From IMG/VR virus record IMGVR_UViG_3300009285_005004, positions 1-29,954 of that record: a DNA stretch of 29,954 nt; one strand, given 5' to 3'. This DNA comes from a virus. Both the position numbers and the translations under genes were made by a program. This document shows, one piece after another, positions 11,727 through 21,429 of the stretch (position 1 is its first letter; every line of letters begins with the position of its first letter). A model generated the notes under the pieces. The model was not told the DNA's origin. It saw only the letters and a program-made list of their open reading frames with translations, and did no database searches.

Positions 11727-12508
11727 AAAAATAGTTTTGTTAAAAACGATACATCTTTCCGTGTTCTCAGTTCGGTTTTTAACTCAGGTGATGTCCATTT
11801 AGCGATATCTTTTCTCTGGGCGAGACAAATAGATAAATCCATTTCTACTTTTTGTTTATCCTTCTTTAATTCCGTATTCTCCCCGATAAGCTCTATATTA
11901 GTGCCCTGAAGGGTCTGTAGTGACTCAGAATAGCCTTTTATTTCATTAGTGAGGGATTCCACCTTTGTGCTAAGTGCTTCATTCGCACTATTTTTCTGTC
12001 GTAATAATTCTTCTAACTCAATGATCCGTTCATTTGTCTTGAGATAGAGATTCCAATTAGTGTCACGCTCGGCACGAAGTTGATCAATAAGTGCTTGATT
12101 GCCTTCTGTAGGTTTAACTTTTGGACGAAGCCATCCTAAAACGGGAAGCGGACTTAGATATGTATGGTCTACCGCTCGACATGCTGATCCCGTAGGCCAA
12201 TTTTGATCGAAGCTCTTAAATCTTTTTACATCACCTTCTATACACACGCCTGTATGACCCCACACGTTCCCGCCCCAAATAACTATGTCACCTTCTATGG
12301 GAAAATTGGCATCACCGTTAGGTATCCATTCATATTTATCCCCTGCTTTGGAAGGAAAATCACGGGCGTTAGTGTATTCGATAGGGAGAAGCCGAAGAAT
12401 AAACTTAATATAAAAATTAACGCTATCGACGCACTGATTCTGTGCCGATGTACCAGCAACCTCTAAATACTGTCCTACGAGTGCTTCAAAATAGTCTTGT
12501 GTTGTCAT
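11723..12508 (-). CDS. CHAP-domain endolysin with C-terminal coiled coil
   Basis: A 261-residue protein from ATG 12508. Residues 1-130 form a CHAP cysteine amidohydrolase/peptidase domain: nucleophile Cys26 in SAQNQCVDSVNFY, the GDIVIWGG strand, and catalytic His85 in VWGHTGVC, ending in VLGWLRPK. CHAP enzymes cut peptide or amide bonds of peptidoglycan. Residues 135-230 are a long heptad-like coiled coil (IDQLRAERD onward), probably for oligomerisation or wall binding. The frame opens 22 codons upstream inside the transglycosylase gene, but ATG 12508 starts the domain directly after that gene's stop. No signal peptide is present, so it would need the holin. Confidence 0.83.
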   Translation of the reverse strand: MTTQDYFEALVGQYLEVAGTSAQNQCVDSVNFYIKFILRLLPIEYTNARDFPSKAGDKYEWIPNGDANFPIEGDIVIWGGNVWGHTGVCIEGDVKRFKSFDQNWPTGSACRAVDHTYLSPLPVLGWLRPKVKPTEGNQALIDQLRAERDTNWNLYLKTNERIIELEELLRQKNSANEALSTKVESLTNEIKGYSESLQTLQGTNIELIGENTELKKDKQKVEMDLSICLAQRKDIAKWTSPELKTELRTRKDVSFLTKLFL

Positions 12509-12509
12509 A

Positions 12510-13355
12510 TTATTTAAAAAACCCATACTTCTGAAGTATCGGAAGATATTCGGGAGATGGTGTTCTTCCTGCACTTTTTAAAGCATTTGCTAAATACCAT
12601 GCCGCCTGGTAACTAATCTCCTCCGCAGGACGTATTCCACCACCTTCTTCTCTTGTTCTAAACACATTTCCCGGTACGTTGTAATAGAGAATTTGTCTAT
12701 CAACACTATTCGGGAAATACCCCTCCGCTCTCTTTAGTTGATTTGCCGCCCACACTTTTGCCTTATTATAATCCTGAGCATCTTCCCTGGTGAGACCGTC
12801 TCTGTTTTTTAATGTTACAACAGTTCCATCCTTTTGTCTTATTTTAAAATTAATTTGAAACGGACCATAGGATTCTTCATTTTGATTAATATTGGGGGTA
12901 GTAGTCGGTTTCATGCTGCTTTCGTTATTAGAAATACCAACAAAAACATCAGGATTTATTCCAAGCAACCCCGCATCACTCTTTACTCTTGTTTTGTGAC
13001 TTTGTTGAATTTTTGAATATGTGGGCATTGGATATGGCGTGATACCAGGAGTAGGCGTGGGAGAAGGTGTCATGGTGGGAGTCGGTGTTGGAGAAGAAAA
13101 TATGGATTTATAATCAGGTCGTGAAGGAGTAGTTGCTTGAACCTGACTAGGAAATTGATTTACGATATTTCTTATCGCACCACGTACCATTGGTTTTATC
13201 TGAAGTCGTTTTGCTTCCATAAAATTCCCCACTGCTTGTCCTAGTGCACTTTGTTGTCTACCGGGAACAGGAGAAACAGGTGGTGTCATATAGGAAATAA
13301 ATGATTCCCATGGGTTTTGTGTCTGATCTTGTAATGGACTGATTATTTTTACCAT
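12510..13355 (-). CDS. Lytic transglycosylase (SLT-like) protein
   Basis: A 281-residue protein from ATG 13355, which overlaps the C39 gene's end by a few bases; an earlier in-frame ATG at 13409 is possible. The N-terminal 90 residues are unstructured. A Pro/Thr linker (PTPTPTMTPSPTPTPG) follows. The C-terminal domain has the goose-lysozyme/SLT pattern: a Glu in GISNNESSMKP (catalytic acid) followed by ESYGPFQINFK, and later AANQLKRA and QILYYN helices. It would cleave the glycan strands of peptidoglycan. In short-tailed phages such enzymes are often virion-associated and help DNA entry. Its place between internal virion proteins and the lysis genes fits either role. Confidence 0.75.
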   Translation of the reverse strand: MVKIISPLQDQTQNPWESFISYMTPPVSPVPGRQQSALGQAVGNFMEAKRLQIKPMVRGAIRNIVNQFPSQVQATTPSRPDYKSIFSSPTPTPTMTPSPTPTPGITPYPMPTYSKIQQSHKTRVKSDAGLLGINPDVFVGISNNESSMKPTTTPNINQNEESYGPFQINFKIRQKDGTVVTLKNRDGLTREDAQDYNKAKVWAANQLKRAEGYFPNSVDRQILYYNVPGNVFRTREEGGGIRPAEEISYQAAWYLANALKSAGRTPSPEYLPILQKYGFFK

Positions 13356-13909
13356 ATCGGTTTTGAAATCACCATGGCCCAACGGACCATTAATTCTTCT
13401 CCATCCCACTCTTCATCTATCCAGTGTTTATTAAATTCTTCTTTTTTCAGGACAACATTTCTCCCCTTCCACGGGTCCCAGATAATTACCTTGTTTCCCG
13501 TCGAACCCTGGTACACTATATAGTGACCGTCGTTGTGAATATCATTTCCATCTAAATAATCCAATATTACTGACTTCCCGTCAAGTAGCGCCTGATCCAA
13601 CGCTCTGATCGTTGCATCATACGTTCCGCCTTCATATATTTTCACATTAAATCCAAATCTTCTTGCTTCACGAACCATGTTTTTATCATTTGTTCCGTTT
13701 TCCATGGTTGTTTTAGCAAAATCAGCAAGAACTTTTTGCGGAACATGAAGCCCCTGTTGCATAAAAGCATAAGAAAGAGCCGCAGGACCGCACCAGCTTT
13801 CATTTTTTTGTTTAAACTCTTTTTGAACGGAACCACGACTCACTTCGTAAAGTTTTCGAAAATCAGCGCGTGCCATATCCGCAAGTGATTTAAAAGGATC
13901 TTCTTGCAT
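13349..13909 (-). CDS. C39-like (papain-fold) cysteine peptidase
   Basis: A 186-residue protein with the C39_2 peptidase triad: Cys40 in ESWCGPAALSYAF, His129 in NDGHYIVYQG, and Asp145 in VIIWDPWKG. The family includes bacteriocin-processing and uncharacterised phage cysteine peptidases. No signal peptide or ABC transporter fusion is present. It overlaps the giant virion protein gene by 20 bases and the transglycosylase gene by 7, so it belongs to the virion/lysis block. It may cross-link or cleave peptides in the wall, or process the giant protein. Its substrate cannot be read from the sequence. Confidence 0.78.
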   Translation of the reverse strand: MQEDPFKSLADMARADFRKLYEVSRGSVQKEFKQKNESWCGPAALSYAFMQQGLHVPQKVLADFAKTTMENGTNDKNMVREARRFGFNVKIYEGGTYDATIRALDQALLDGKSVILDYLDGNDIHNDGHYIVYQGSTGNKVIIWDPWKGRNVVLKKEEFNKHWIDEEWDGEELMVRWAMVISKPIW

Positions 13910-16900
13910 GAACGAGATTTTTCACCCTACCGGGAATTTTTATTGATGTTCTCTTCGGTGCTTTTAAGACAAATCTATCCGATGACACAGTTAATGGTTT
14001 TATCCGAATACGTGGTGTTTTTGGTGTTTTTGGAAAAGCAATCTTTGGAATTTTTATCCGGGGGGAGCGGATCTTTAATGCTTTTTGTACCGCTTCTCCC
14101 CGTTGTTCCATGAGGGTTGAAATCTGCTTTAGGAAAGCCATGTTGCTTCCCCCCGTAGAAGTTCCAGAACGAATATTTAAAAGCGGACTCCCCGATGTGT
14201 CTGTTTTTATTCTGACCTTCCGTAGTTGCGTTCCCGTTGACTTACTAATATATCCTTCATCTACTAAATCACTCACTAATTGATTAGAAAGCACCATATT
14301 CCCCGTACCGGGGCTTTCTTTTCGGAGGGAAACAAGCGTATCCCATGTATCATTTCCTGATTTTCCTTCGATAAGAGAGTGTATATGGATACTTCGTTCC
14401 GCTAAATCCTGTGCTGACCACCAGTCATATTCTGCAATAGAAGGATTTACTCCTACTTTTGCTGCTGCTTCTTTTCCTCTTGTAAAATCATCCCTTTTTA
14501 ATTTCATATCCCAATCGAATCTCTCCCGTATTTTTTTAAACTTCTCTTTTTGATCGGCAAGTGTCCGTATTTTTTCAAACTCAGATTGATTCTTTGCAAG
14601 TGCTTCCTGGCGGACGGTTTCTACAATCTTCATTCCTTCTTTAAAATCTTCCGCATATGCAGTTGCTTCTACCTGATCAAACATATTCCGTACTTCAGGT
14701 TTTCCCTGAGCATTTCGAATTTCTTTAATTACCTCATATGCCTGGTCGAGAACATCTTTTTGTTGTGTGTCTATATCATTCAGTGACGTATTTTTTTCTT
14801 CCGTAGACATTTGTTTATCCGTATATACCTTCAATCGTTCACCACTAAGATCCGACAATTTATTTTTAAATGTTGTCAAAATAGATATATATTGCGTCTC
14901 AGGATGTGAATCTACATAGGTTAATCCCTCTTCCGAATCTTTCTTTACGTTTGGCGGGAAATCTATTCCCTTTATTACTTCGTTTATGACATTGTAGTTT
15001 TGGAGTGTATGATTTCTTTCCGTAAAAATATAATACGCTTCCGGATTTTCTATGCCGATAGGATAGGGACCAAGTGTCGCGGTAACATTCCGCTTAGACG
15101 GTTCACCTTTTAGCGTGTAATATGGTTCCAGTGTTTTGCTTAAAAACGGAAGCCCCTTCTGTATTGCTTCCCAAAATGAATCACTTTTTCTATACGTGTC
15201 ATCCACTAACATCGATATCCATCGCAAAAGCCCCGAATAATATATATTCTGCGACGCATAATTTGCGGCATAATTGCTCCACGAAGAATCTACTTCACCA
15301 TTAAGAGTTTTGAAAAGGTCGCCTATATTTTTCAAAAATGTTGCACTGGTATATGCCTTTACAAGCCCAAGTCCCACCCGTGAAATTTTTTTAATATCAC
15401 TATCCGTTTTTGCCGTTCTTGATGTAATCCAGTAGTGCCGTATTGCTATAGGAAGAGCCATAGAAAAGAATAACGGACCAAAATACCAAAGAGGAATATA
15501 TGCATTACCGATTTTTATAGAATAATCCCGCCTACCCGCATCATACCCCGCTGTCCGTAATGTTTCATCCTTTTTCTCTCCTTCCCATTCCGTTAATCCA
15601 TTTAAAGCGAGCGCGGAGGCTATGAACAAAAATGTAAATCCTGTATATGTTGCTCCACGTTGATATCCCCTCATGACGGGATCTTCTATTTGTTGACTAA
15701 TAAATGTTGAAAATGGTGCCGTGTATCGGATTGACTGTTTTGCCCATAGTGCAGGAACAACTACAAAGGGAAGCGCCCAATCGAGGGGCTTGATTCCTGT
15801 TCTGATTTGCAGTAATCCCGTTGTTGCCCTGTCAATTGCCGCCATCCATTTTCCCTGATCCGTTTTGTTTTGTGGATCGAGTGGAGATTTGAATAGCTCC
15901 TGCTTCGCTATTTTCAATCCATATTCATCTGCTTGTTCTTTCGTCATACTGTTTGCCTGAAATGCAGCACTTACTCCTTCGCTAATCACTGTCTGGAATA
16001 ATTGATCTGATGCTTCCAAAAATCTTGTCGGGATAGACATTCTAGGAAACGCCCGTCTGATTCTTACATAATTCAATTCTTTTAATGTCGGGTCGTCTAC
16101 CGGCATTTCACCCTGCCACGCAGCTTTAAATCGATCAACCGCTAGTGGTATTGACCGGAGAGATGCTTTTACATACGCAGGTACCATGGAAGCATAAAAT
16201 TGACGCTCTTTTCCTTTTAGTGTTGAAAATATCACATCATTTACTACCATGTTTACGAGATTAAGGGGAACCAATACTGATGTGACGAGTGCATTAGAAT
16301 ACGCATTTCTCATGTTTGAACCCGGACCGGAAAGCATATTGTTTTTTCTATAGGCATCCCACACATCAATATAATTAAGGGGAAGTTGGTCGGAAACCAG
16401 ATTCATAACATTTTGAACCTGCTTATCGCGTTCCGCTCCGGGGGTAAGTGTCTGAATGTTTTGTGTTATTGTATATATCTGAGTGGCTAACTTCTCGCTA
16501 ATATTAGGGATATTGAAGCGTTTTGCCAACATATCATAATATTTCCTGTCATTAAATGCCCCGAGGTTACTCATTTCTATGAGTTTTTGAAGATAGGTTC
16601 TATGTTTTAACAATTGGGGTGTTTCCCTCATCATAGAATCAAGAATTTGTATTTTTTTTGTTTTGGTAAGTTCGGAAAATCTTTGAATAACATATTTTTC
16701 AAGCATTCTGGCGTCTTCGTCTGTTAATCCCGCCTCCTGCGAAAGCCTGGTCGCTAATGATTCTCCTATCAGTTTTTGTTTCTCTGTATAATAATCCCGA
16801 ACAACTTCCACAATATCTATTTTCCCTTCTTTTAATCTGGTCGATACCGCCTGATTTAATTGCGCCTGAGTAAATGGTCTGTCGAGGATGTGTGCGAAAT

Positions 16901-19900
16901 AGTTATCTAAATGAGTTAATGCTTCCGGCTTGTCCGCAAACTTCTCTTTTACTATCTCTCTCGCTAAATCCCACGCTTCACCATATCCCTTCTTATCTTT
17001 TATGGCACTAGCAATAAATTCAAGTGGATCTTTTTTTATAGGAGTTTTTTTAGGAAGAACTTCTAGTGCTACTTTATAGAGGGTATCCACCATAATTTTT
17101 ATAGGATCTTGTTCTTTTAGGGGACTGGTAAGAAGCGATTTTACATAGCGGATAATGCGCTTTCCCAAAAGTTCATCAGGGGAAATTTCTACTTCCTGGT
17201 CTGTTGTTTTTCTTTTTATATCTTTTGATTTTTCCTTTACATCTTTTAGTACCGTATCCAAAACTTCATCATTGGCTTTGTTAAATTTTTCTCCCGCTTT
17301 TTTCGCTACTACAGGAGCTTCTTCTATCATGCCCGTTCTGTTGGAAAATTTATCTAATGTAGACATTTTATCTTTTGCTATCCGTGTCATGGTATCAGCA
17401 AAATGAAGTCGTCCCTCAGGGGTCATTCCCGCCCAAATTCTCGCTATTTGACCCTGTTGACCGGCGCGAAGCATTTTTTCCATAAGAACCTTATGAATTT
17501 GGTCTGAAAGAACCAGGTCGCCCTCATGTTGTGCTTGATATTCTAAAATTTCACCAGCGGCGTTTAGAGTTGTATCCAAATCGTTGACATTGAGCACTCT
17601 CTGCAAAGTTGCATCTTTATTCTCTGTAATCATCCGTTGAGCTTCTTCCACCACATCTTTATTGTGAAGCACCTGATAATAATGATCCTTCATTTCATTA
17701 AGAATTTTTTGTTTAAATTCCTCTGCGGCTGTCTCAGATTTCAGGACGGTCTTCGTAAAACCAAATACTTTCTTTTCTCCTGTTTCTTTGGGTGAAAGAG
17801 TTGGCACTTGTGTTTCTTGAGTGCCAGGTGGTTGCTGTGGCATTATAGTGGATTGAACAGGAGGTACCTGAGGAATGATTGGAGTTACTTGCTGGGTTAC
17901 TTGAGGAATTGTGGTGGGGGATTGGAGGTTTCCTTGCCCAACTCCTGAAGTTCCTGATCCGATAGACCGAAAGTTTCTTTCAAATACAGGTCCACTTTGT
18001 CTGGATATATCGCTAACCCCGGCATTTTGGGTTTGTTCCCGAATTTGTTTAGAGTTTTTATATCCTGCATATTTTTCCTTATTTAACTCCATGTAGACAA
18101 TATCCGGTCTACCTCTTTTCGTGTAATCCCAATTATCTGGAGCATACTGATCATCCCATTTTATTCTGCTAGACTCTTCAAAACCGAATTTCTTATAAAA
18201 ATTTATTAATTTAGGGTGATCAAAAACATCAAGTTTCGTTGCTCCATTTTCTATTGCATCTTCAAGTGCAATGGCTCCATTCCCCTTTTTTCCTGTGTTG
18301 AATACGCTTATTAACTCTCCATCTGGTTTTATAGCATATCCAGTAGTTTTATCTCTATCCAGTGTTATCTTAAAACTTGAATAGTCTTCATTATTATAGT
18401 CGCTTAACCCATATTTGTCAACCAACGGTTGTATCGTTTGCTTAAAATTGTTTGGTAAATCTGCCACTCCCCCCACTCCTTCCGTGGAAGGGGGTTGAGA
18501 TGGAATAATCATTTGTTGCGCTACATATTTATTTGCATCAGAGGTACTCATGCTATTGAGTTTTACAATTTCATCTACGTTTACCGTTCGTGCCATTTCC
18601 CTAAAATAATCAATAAGCGCGGGAGAGGGCGGTTCTTCAATGATGGGAGTAGTTGGTATTCCACTTACTTTTTTAGTAGCTTGGGGTTGGATGGGCGTTA
18701 TTGTTTTTGGCACTTGAGGGATGGGAGTGATAGGTTGTGCTATTGGCACCTGGACAACCCGTGGTGCCACTGGTTGAGTTGTCGGCTGAACTAATGGTTG
18801 AGTTTGTTGATCTTCCGGAAAGAGATTAACCTGTAAAACAGGTGGTATTGGATTTCCCAAGTAATCCTTTTTTCTATATTGAACGATAAATCCCGGGGTT
18901 TCAATAATTCCTTCTGGTATTGTAGTTAGTCCTGCTTTTTTAAGAACCATCCGAATCTGTGGTCCTTCAAATGTATGGAATCCATCTCCAGATTCCTTTT
19001 GGACAGTAGTAGCGATTTTTCCAAATAGTCCTTCCGTCGTGGTTGTTGTTGGCGCTATGGGTGTTCTAAGTTTTAATCCGCCTGGTGTGGGTTGCTGTTT
19101 TTTTGTCCAAAGATTTTTGACCCATCCCATGATATCAGGGAATTTCCATGAAGAATCGATTCCCGCAGACGTTGCTTTATTGTACGCATCAATAAATGTT
19201 TTAAATTCCTCTGGATTACCACCTTTATCTGGATGAAGACGCATTATAGTGCTTCTAAATTTTGTCTTTAACAGTGTTGGATTTTCGTAATCTTTCAACT
19301 TGAATCCATAATTAGAAAGCGTTCTTCTTACCGCTCCAAGATCCGTCGTAGCGATTCCTTTCATCGGCGAAGGAGTAAGTGCTCCTACGGCAAAACCAAA
19401 TAAGCTGGAGGATGCCAGTTCTTCCTTTGACATCTTTTCGCCTTTCAGGAGTTTAAGTCCTGCCTGAATTCCCGTTGCCACTCCGGTTCCTACCACTCCT
19501 GCGGGAATGTTTAATCCCTGTTTTAAAATATTCCGTACCTTCATCCGGGGGTTGAGTGTCGCAAGTTCAGTTACACCTGCGGCAATTTTAGGAAGCAGAC
19601 CGGGAGTAGCTTTTAATCCTGAAACAATAGTCGGAACATACGGTGAAAAAGGAAGTAATGCCGGAAAAGCCTGTTCTACCGTCCCTGCTATATATTTTCC
19701 AACGGTAGGTGGTCCTTGTATTTTGGCATACTGAGCGGGACCGCCAATTTTATTAAAAAGAAACCGTGCGGCTGGTGTTTCCGTGGTTAAGCTTTGCATA
19801 GGACGGGATAATAATCGCATATTCTCCTGAAATGTCCTTACTGCTGGTTGTATTTGTGGACGTTGTGCCACATAAGACGCAGGACTTGGATATTTTTGTA

Positions 19901-20090
19901 CGAAGGAAGAAGCCCGTCCAACGCTTTGATTATATGCGCTCCCGAGATCTTCCATCGAAGGTGCCCTAAGAAACGAAGCAGCTTGAGCCACCCGTGACGC
20001 AAGTTGTCCTATTGGCGTTGCTGACGCAGCCCTCAGGGCACCACTCTTTGCCAAATTAAGCGCGTTTTGCAGCGCATTCTTTATAGCCAT
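13890..20090 (-). CDS. Giant internal virion/ejection protein with J-domain and GNAT-like domain (2066 aa)
   Basis: This is the longest gene. Residues about 250-310 are a J-domain with HPD at 286-288 (RLHPDKGG), which would engage an Hsp70 (DnaK). Residues about 335-550 are Pro/Gln/Thr-rich linkers. Residues about 555-670 resemble a GNAT acetyltransferase (TGYAIKPDGELISVF, INFYKKFGF), and a second Pro-rich linker ends near 770. From 780 to 1250 the protein is helical. The phrase NNMLSGPGSNMRNAY (about 1250) is typical of large polyvalent phage proteins that carry effectors into the cell. Hydrophobic segments lie near 1437-1450, 1478-1498 and 1531-1552. The C-terminus is basic. Size, membrane spans and location match ejected internal proteins of podoviruses. 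A ribosome binding site (AAGGGG) precedes ATG 20090. Confidence 0.75.
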   Translation of the reverse strand: MAIKNALQNALNLAKSGALRAASATPIGQLASRVAQAASFLRAPSMEDLGSAYNQSVGRASSFVQKYPSPASYVAQRPQIQPAVRTFQENMRLLSRPMQSLTTETPAARFLFNKIGGPAQYAKIQGPPTVGKYIAGTVEQAFPALLPFSPYVPTIVSGLKATPGLLPKIAAGVTELATLNPRMKVRNILKQGLNIPAGVVGTGVATGIQAGLKLLKGEKMSKEELASSSLFGFAVGALTPSPMKGIATTDLGAVRRTLSNYGFKLKDYENPTLLKTKFRSTIMRLHPDKGGNPEEFKTFIDAYNKATSAGIDSSWKFPDIMGWVKNLWTKKQQPTPGGLKLRTPIAPTTTTTEGLFGKIATTVQKESGDGFHTFEGPQIRMVLKKAGLTTIPEGIIETPGFIVQYRKKDYLGNPIPPVLQVNLFPEDQQTQPLVQPTTQPVAPRVVQVPIAQPITPIPQVPKTITPIQPQATKKVSGIPTTPIIEEPPSPALIDYFREMARTVNVDEIVKLNSMSTSDANKYVAQQMIIPSQPPSTEGVGGVADLPNNFKQTIQPLVDKYGLSDYNNEDYSSFKITLDRDKTTGYAIKPDGELISVFNTGKKGNGAIALEDAIENGATKLDVFDHPKLINFYKKFGFEESSRIKWDDQYAPDNWDYTKRGRPDIVYMELNKEKYAGYKNSKQIREQTQNAGVSDISRQSGPVFERNFRSIGSGTSGVGQGNLQSPTTIPQVTQQVTPIIPQVPPVQSTIMPQQPPGTQETQVPTLSPKETGEKKVFGFTKTVLKSETAAEEFKQKILNEMKDHYYQVLHNKDVVEEAQRMITENKDATLQRVLNVNDLDTTLNAAGEILEYQAQHEGDLVLSDQIHKVLMEKMLRAGQQGQIARIWAGMTPEGRLHFADTMTRIAKDKMSTLDKFSNRTGMIEEAPVVAKKAGEKFNKANDEVLDTVLKDVKEKSKDIKRKTTDQEVEISPDELLGKRIIRYVKSLLTSPLKEQDPIKIMVDTLYKVALEVLPKKTPIKKDPLEFIASAIKDKKGYGEAWDLAREIVKEKFADKPEALTHLDNYFAHILDRPFTQAQLNQAVSTRLKEGKIDIVEVVRDYYTEKQKLIGESLATRLSQEAGLTDEDARMLEKYVIQRFSELTKTKKIQILDSMMRETPQLLKHRTYLQKLIEMSNLGAFNDRKYYDMLAKRFNIPNISEKLATQIYTITQNIQTLTPGAERDKQVQNVMNLVSDQLPLNYIDVWDAYRKNNMLSGPGSNMRNAYSNALVTSVLVPLNLVNMVVNDVIFSTLKGKERQFYASMVPAYVKASLRSIPLAVDRFKAAWQGEMPVDDPTLKELNYVRIRRAFPRMSIPTRFLEASDQLFQTVISEGVSAAFQANSMTKEQADEYGLKIAKQELFKSPLDPQNKTDQGKWMAAIDRATTGLLQIRTGIKPLDWALPFVVVPALWAKQSIRYTAPFSTFISQQIEDPVMRGYQRGATYTGFTFLFIASALALNGLTEWEGEKKDETLRTAGYDAGRRDYSIKIGNAYIPLWYFGPLFFSMALPIAIRHYWITSRTAKTDSDIKKISRVGLGLVKAYTSATFLKNIGDLFKTLNGEVDSSWSNYAANYASQNIYYSGLLRWISMLVDDTYRKSDSFWEAIQKGLPFLSKTLEPYYTLKGEPSKRNVTATLGPYPIGIENPEAYYIFTERNHTLQNYNVINEVIKGIDFPPNVKKDSEEGLTYVDSHPETQYISILTTFKNKLSDLSGERLKVYTDKQMSTEEKNTSLNDIDTQQKDVLDQAYEVIKEIRNAQGKPEVRNMFDQVEATAYAEDFKEGMKIVETVRQEALAKNQSEFEKIRTLADQKEKFKKIRERFDWDMKLKRDDFTRGKEAAAKVGVNPSIAEYDWWSAQDLAERSIHIHSLIEGKSGNDTWDTLVSLRKESPGTGNMVLSNQLVSDLVDEGYISKSTGTQLRKVRIKTDTSGSPLLNIRSGTSTGGSNMAFLKQISTLMEQRGEAVQKALKIRSPRIKIPKIAFPKTPKTPRIRIKPLTVSSDRFVLKAPKRTSIKIPGRVKNLVHARRSF

Positions 20091-20104
20091 AGTGATGCCC
20101 CTTA

Positions 20105-21391
20105 TTATGCTTGTACTAATCTTCCATACTGATCAATCAGTTGTCCTTTTTCGTTTTTATAGACTCCTGGTGCAAATGATGCAGATGCCGCTTGTCCTCC
20201 TATTTGTCCTATTGTAGATGGATTAAACGCCCCCATCGTCTGTGTTGCCATGCCAGTATCGCTTACTGAGTATGGATTAACTGTTGAAAACTCTCCCTGC
20301 TTCTGTGCTTGAAACAATGCAAGTCTTTGTTGAAAATCCCTATCTGCTGCATTTATCGCATCCTGTCTATTCCGTGCATCCACTAATGCGGCATTTCGTT
20401 CTCTAGCTTTTTCAGTTTCTAACATTCCCCGCTGTGAGTTTATTTGCCCGATCATTTGCGTAAACTGATTTTTCAATGTCTGCAATGCTTCGTCCTTTTT
20501 TCTTCCCCATTCGTTTTTCTGTGTATCTACCCAACGAACTAAACGGATAGTTTCATCAGTAATCGCCTGACGATCCTGTTCTGAAGTAGTTCCTATCTCA
20601 CCAAATCTTCTTTGCGTTTCCCTGCCAAGAAGTTCCTGTGCAAACGGTCCGGCGCTTGATCTACCGCCAAACATTGCCGCGTTGCGCTGGGAAAGTTCAC
20701 CATAGAGTTGACGTGCCTGAGCCAGAGCGTTCGCTTTAGCCTGTTCGGAAGTAGTTGTTCTTTTTCCGAGTTGAATCTGCGCTTCGGCTTCTTGTCCGGT
20801 TATGCCCTCTATTCCCCTTGTATATTGACCTTGTATTGTTTGCTCCTCACCCGGCTGTTGTGCCTCAAGCGCTCTTTGTTGTTCATTTAATGCTGCAAAC
20901 GCAGGAGCATAAATTTGGTTTATCGCTTCCTGGTCGCTTTGTTGTTGTGCCGCCATTTGTTCATTAGATGCATCAAAAACCCATTGTCCATTCACCGAAC
21001 GCCACCGACCCCCACCATAATTTACGGTTTGACCGTTAAACGTTGGAGCGTAAGGTGGTGATCCGCCCTGTTGAGTTGGTTGAATTGGTTGTTGTGTCTG
21101 TTGTTGCTTTGATAACAAATCAATACTCTTTGGTGTTACATAGATCGATGAAACCTGATCATAGGGATTTTGAGGTCCTATGAATGAGCTTGTAGATCCT
21201 GTTGGAGCTTGTGGAGTCGAGTAACCTGTTGGTCCCGTTGCTCCTAATTCATAAGGAGTAGCATTAACGTAACCCGTTGGTCCTGTTTGACCTGCCGTAT
21301 AATACGGATATCCCACTCCTGTTGGCCCTGTTGATCCTGCCACCCCACCATACATTGCTGCCCATGGATTATTGGGATCATATTCTGCCAT
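20105..21391 (-). CDS. Collagen-like/coiled-coil internal virion protein
   Basis: A 428-residue protein. The N-terminal 70 residues carry repeated GxTGPTG-type collagen-like triplets (GSTGPTGVGY, GQTGPTGYV, GATGPTGYS). A Gln-rich segment (KQQQTQQPIQPTQQGG) follows. Residues 140-390 form a long, Gln/Ala/Glu/Arg-rich helical region, likely coiled coil. The C-terminus ends YKNEKGQLIDQYGRLVQA. There are no enzymatic motifs. A very strong ribosome binding site (AAAGGAGGTGAAT) precedes ATG 21391, consistent with an abundant virion protein. Its position between small structural proteins and the giant protein suggests an internal core or scaffold protein, but that is inference. Confidence 0.65.
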   Translation of the reverse strand: MAEYDPNNPWAAMYGGVAGSTGPTGVGYPYYTAGQTGPTGYVNATPYELGATGPTGYSTPQAPTGSTSSFIGPQNPYDQVSSIYVTPKSIDLLSKQQQTQQPIQPTQQGGSPPYAPTFNGQTVNYGGGRWRSVNGQWVFDASNEQMAAQQQSDQEAINQIYAPAFAALNEQQRALEAQQPGEEQTIQGQYTRGIEGITGQEAEAQIQLGKRTTTSEQAKANALAQARQLYGELSQRNAAMFGGRSSAGPFAQELLGRETQRRFGEIGTTSEQDRQAITDETIRLVRWVDTQKNEWGRKKDEALQTLKNQFTQMIGQINSQRGMLETEKARERNAALVDARNRQDAINAADRDFQQRLALFQAQKQGEFSTVNPYSVSDTGMATQTMGAFNPSTIGQIGGQAASASFAPGVYKNEKGQLIDQYGRLVQA

Positions 21392-21429
21392 AATTTATTC
21401 ACCTCCTTTCAATAAAGAAAAATAAAATT

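Noticed and set aside
13904-20967. Numerous 60-100 codon plus-strand frames opposite the giant virion protein and collagen-like gene
   Set aside because: No ribosome binding sites, no recognisable domains, low-complexity or hydrophobic shadow composition; the minus-strand genes explain the sequence.
20105-21391. GPTG repeats as a true secreted bacterial collagen-like protein
   Set aside because: There is no signal peptide or anchor, only a short repeat tract, and the gene lies inside a phage virion block.
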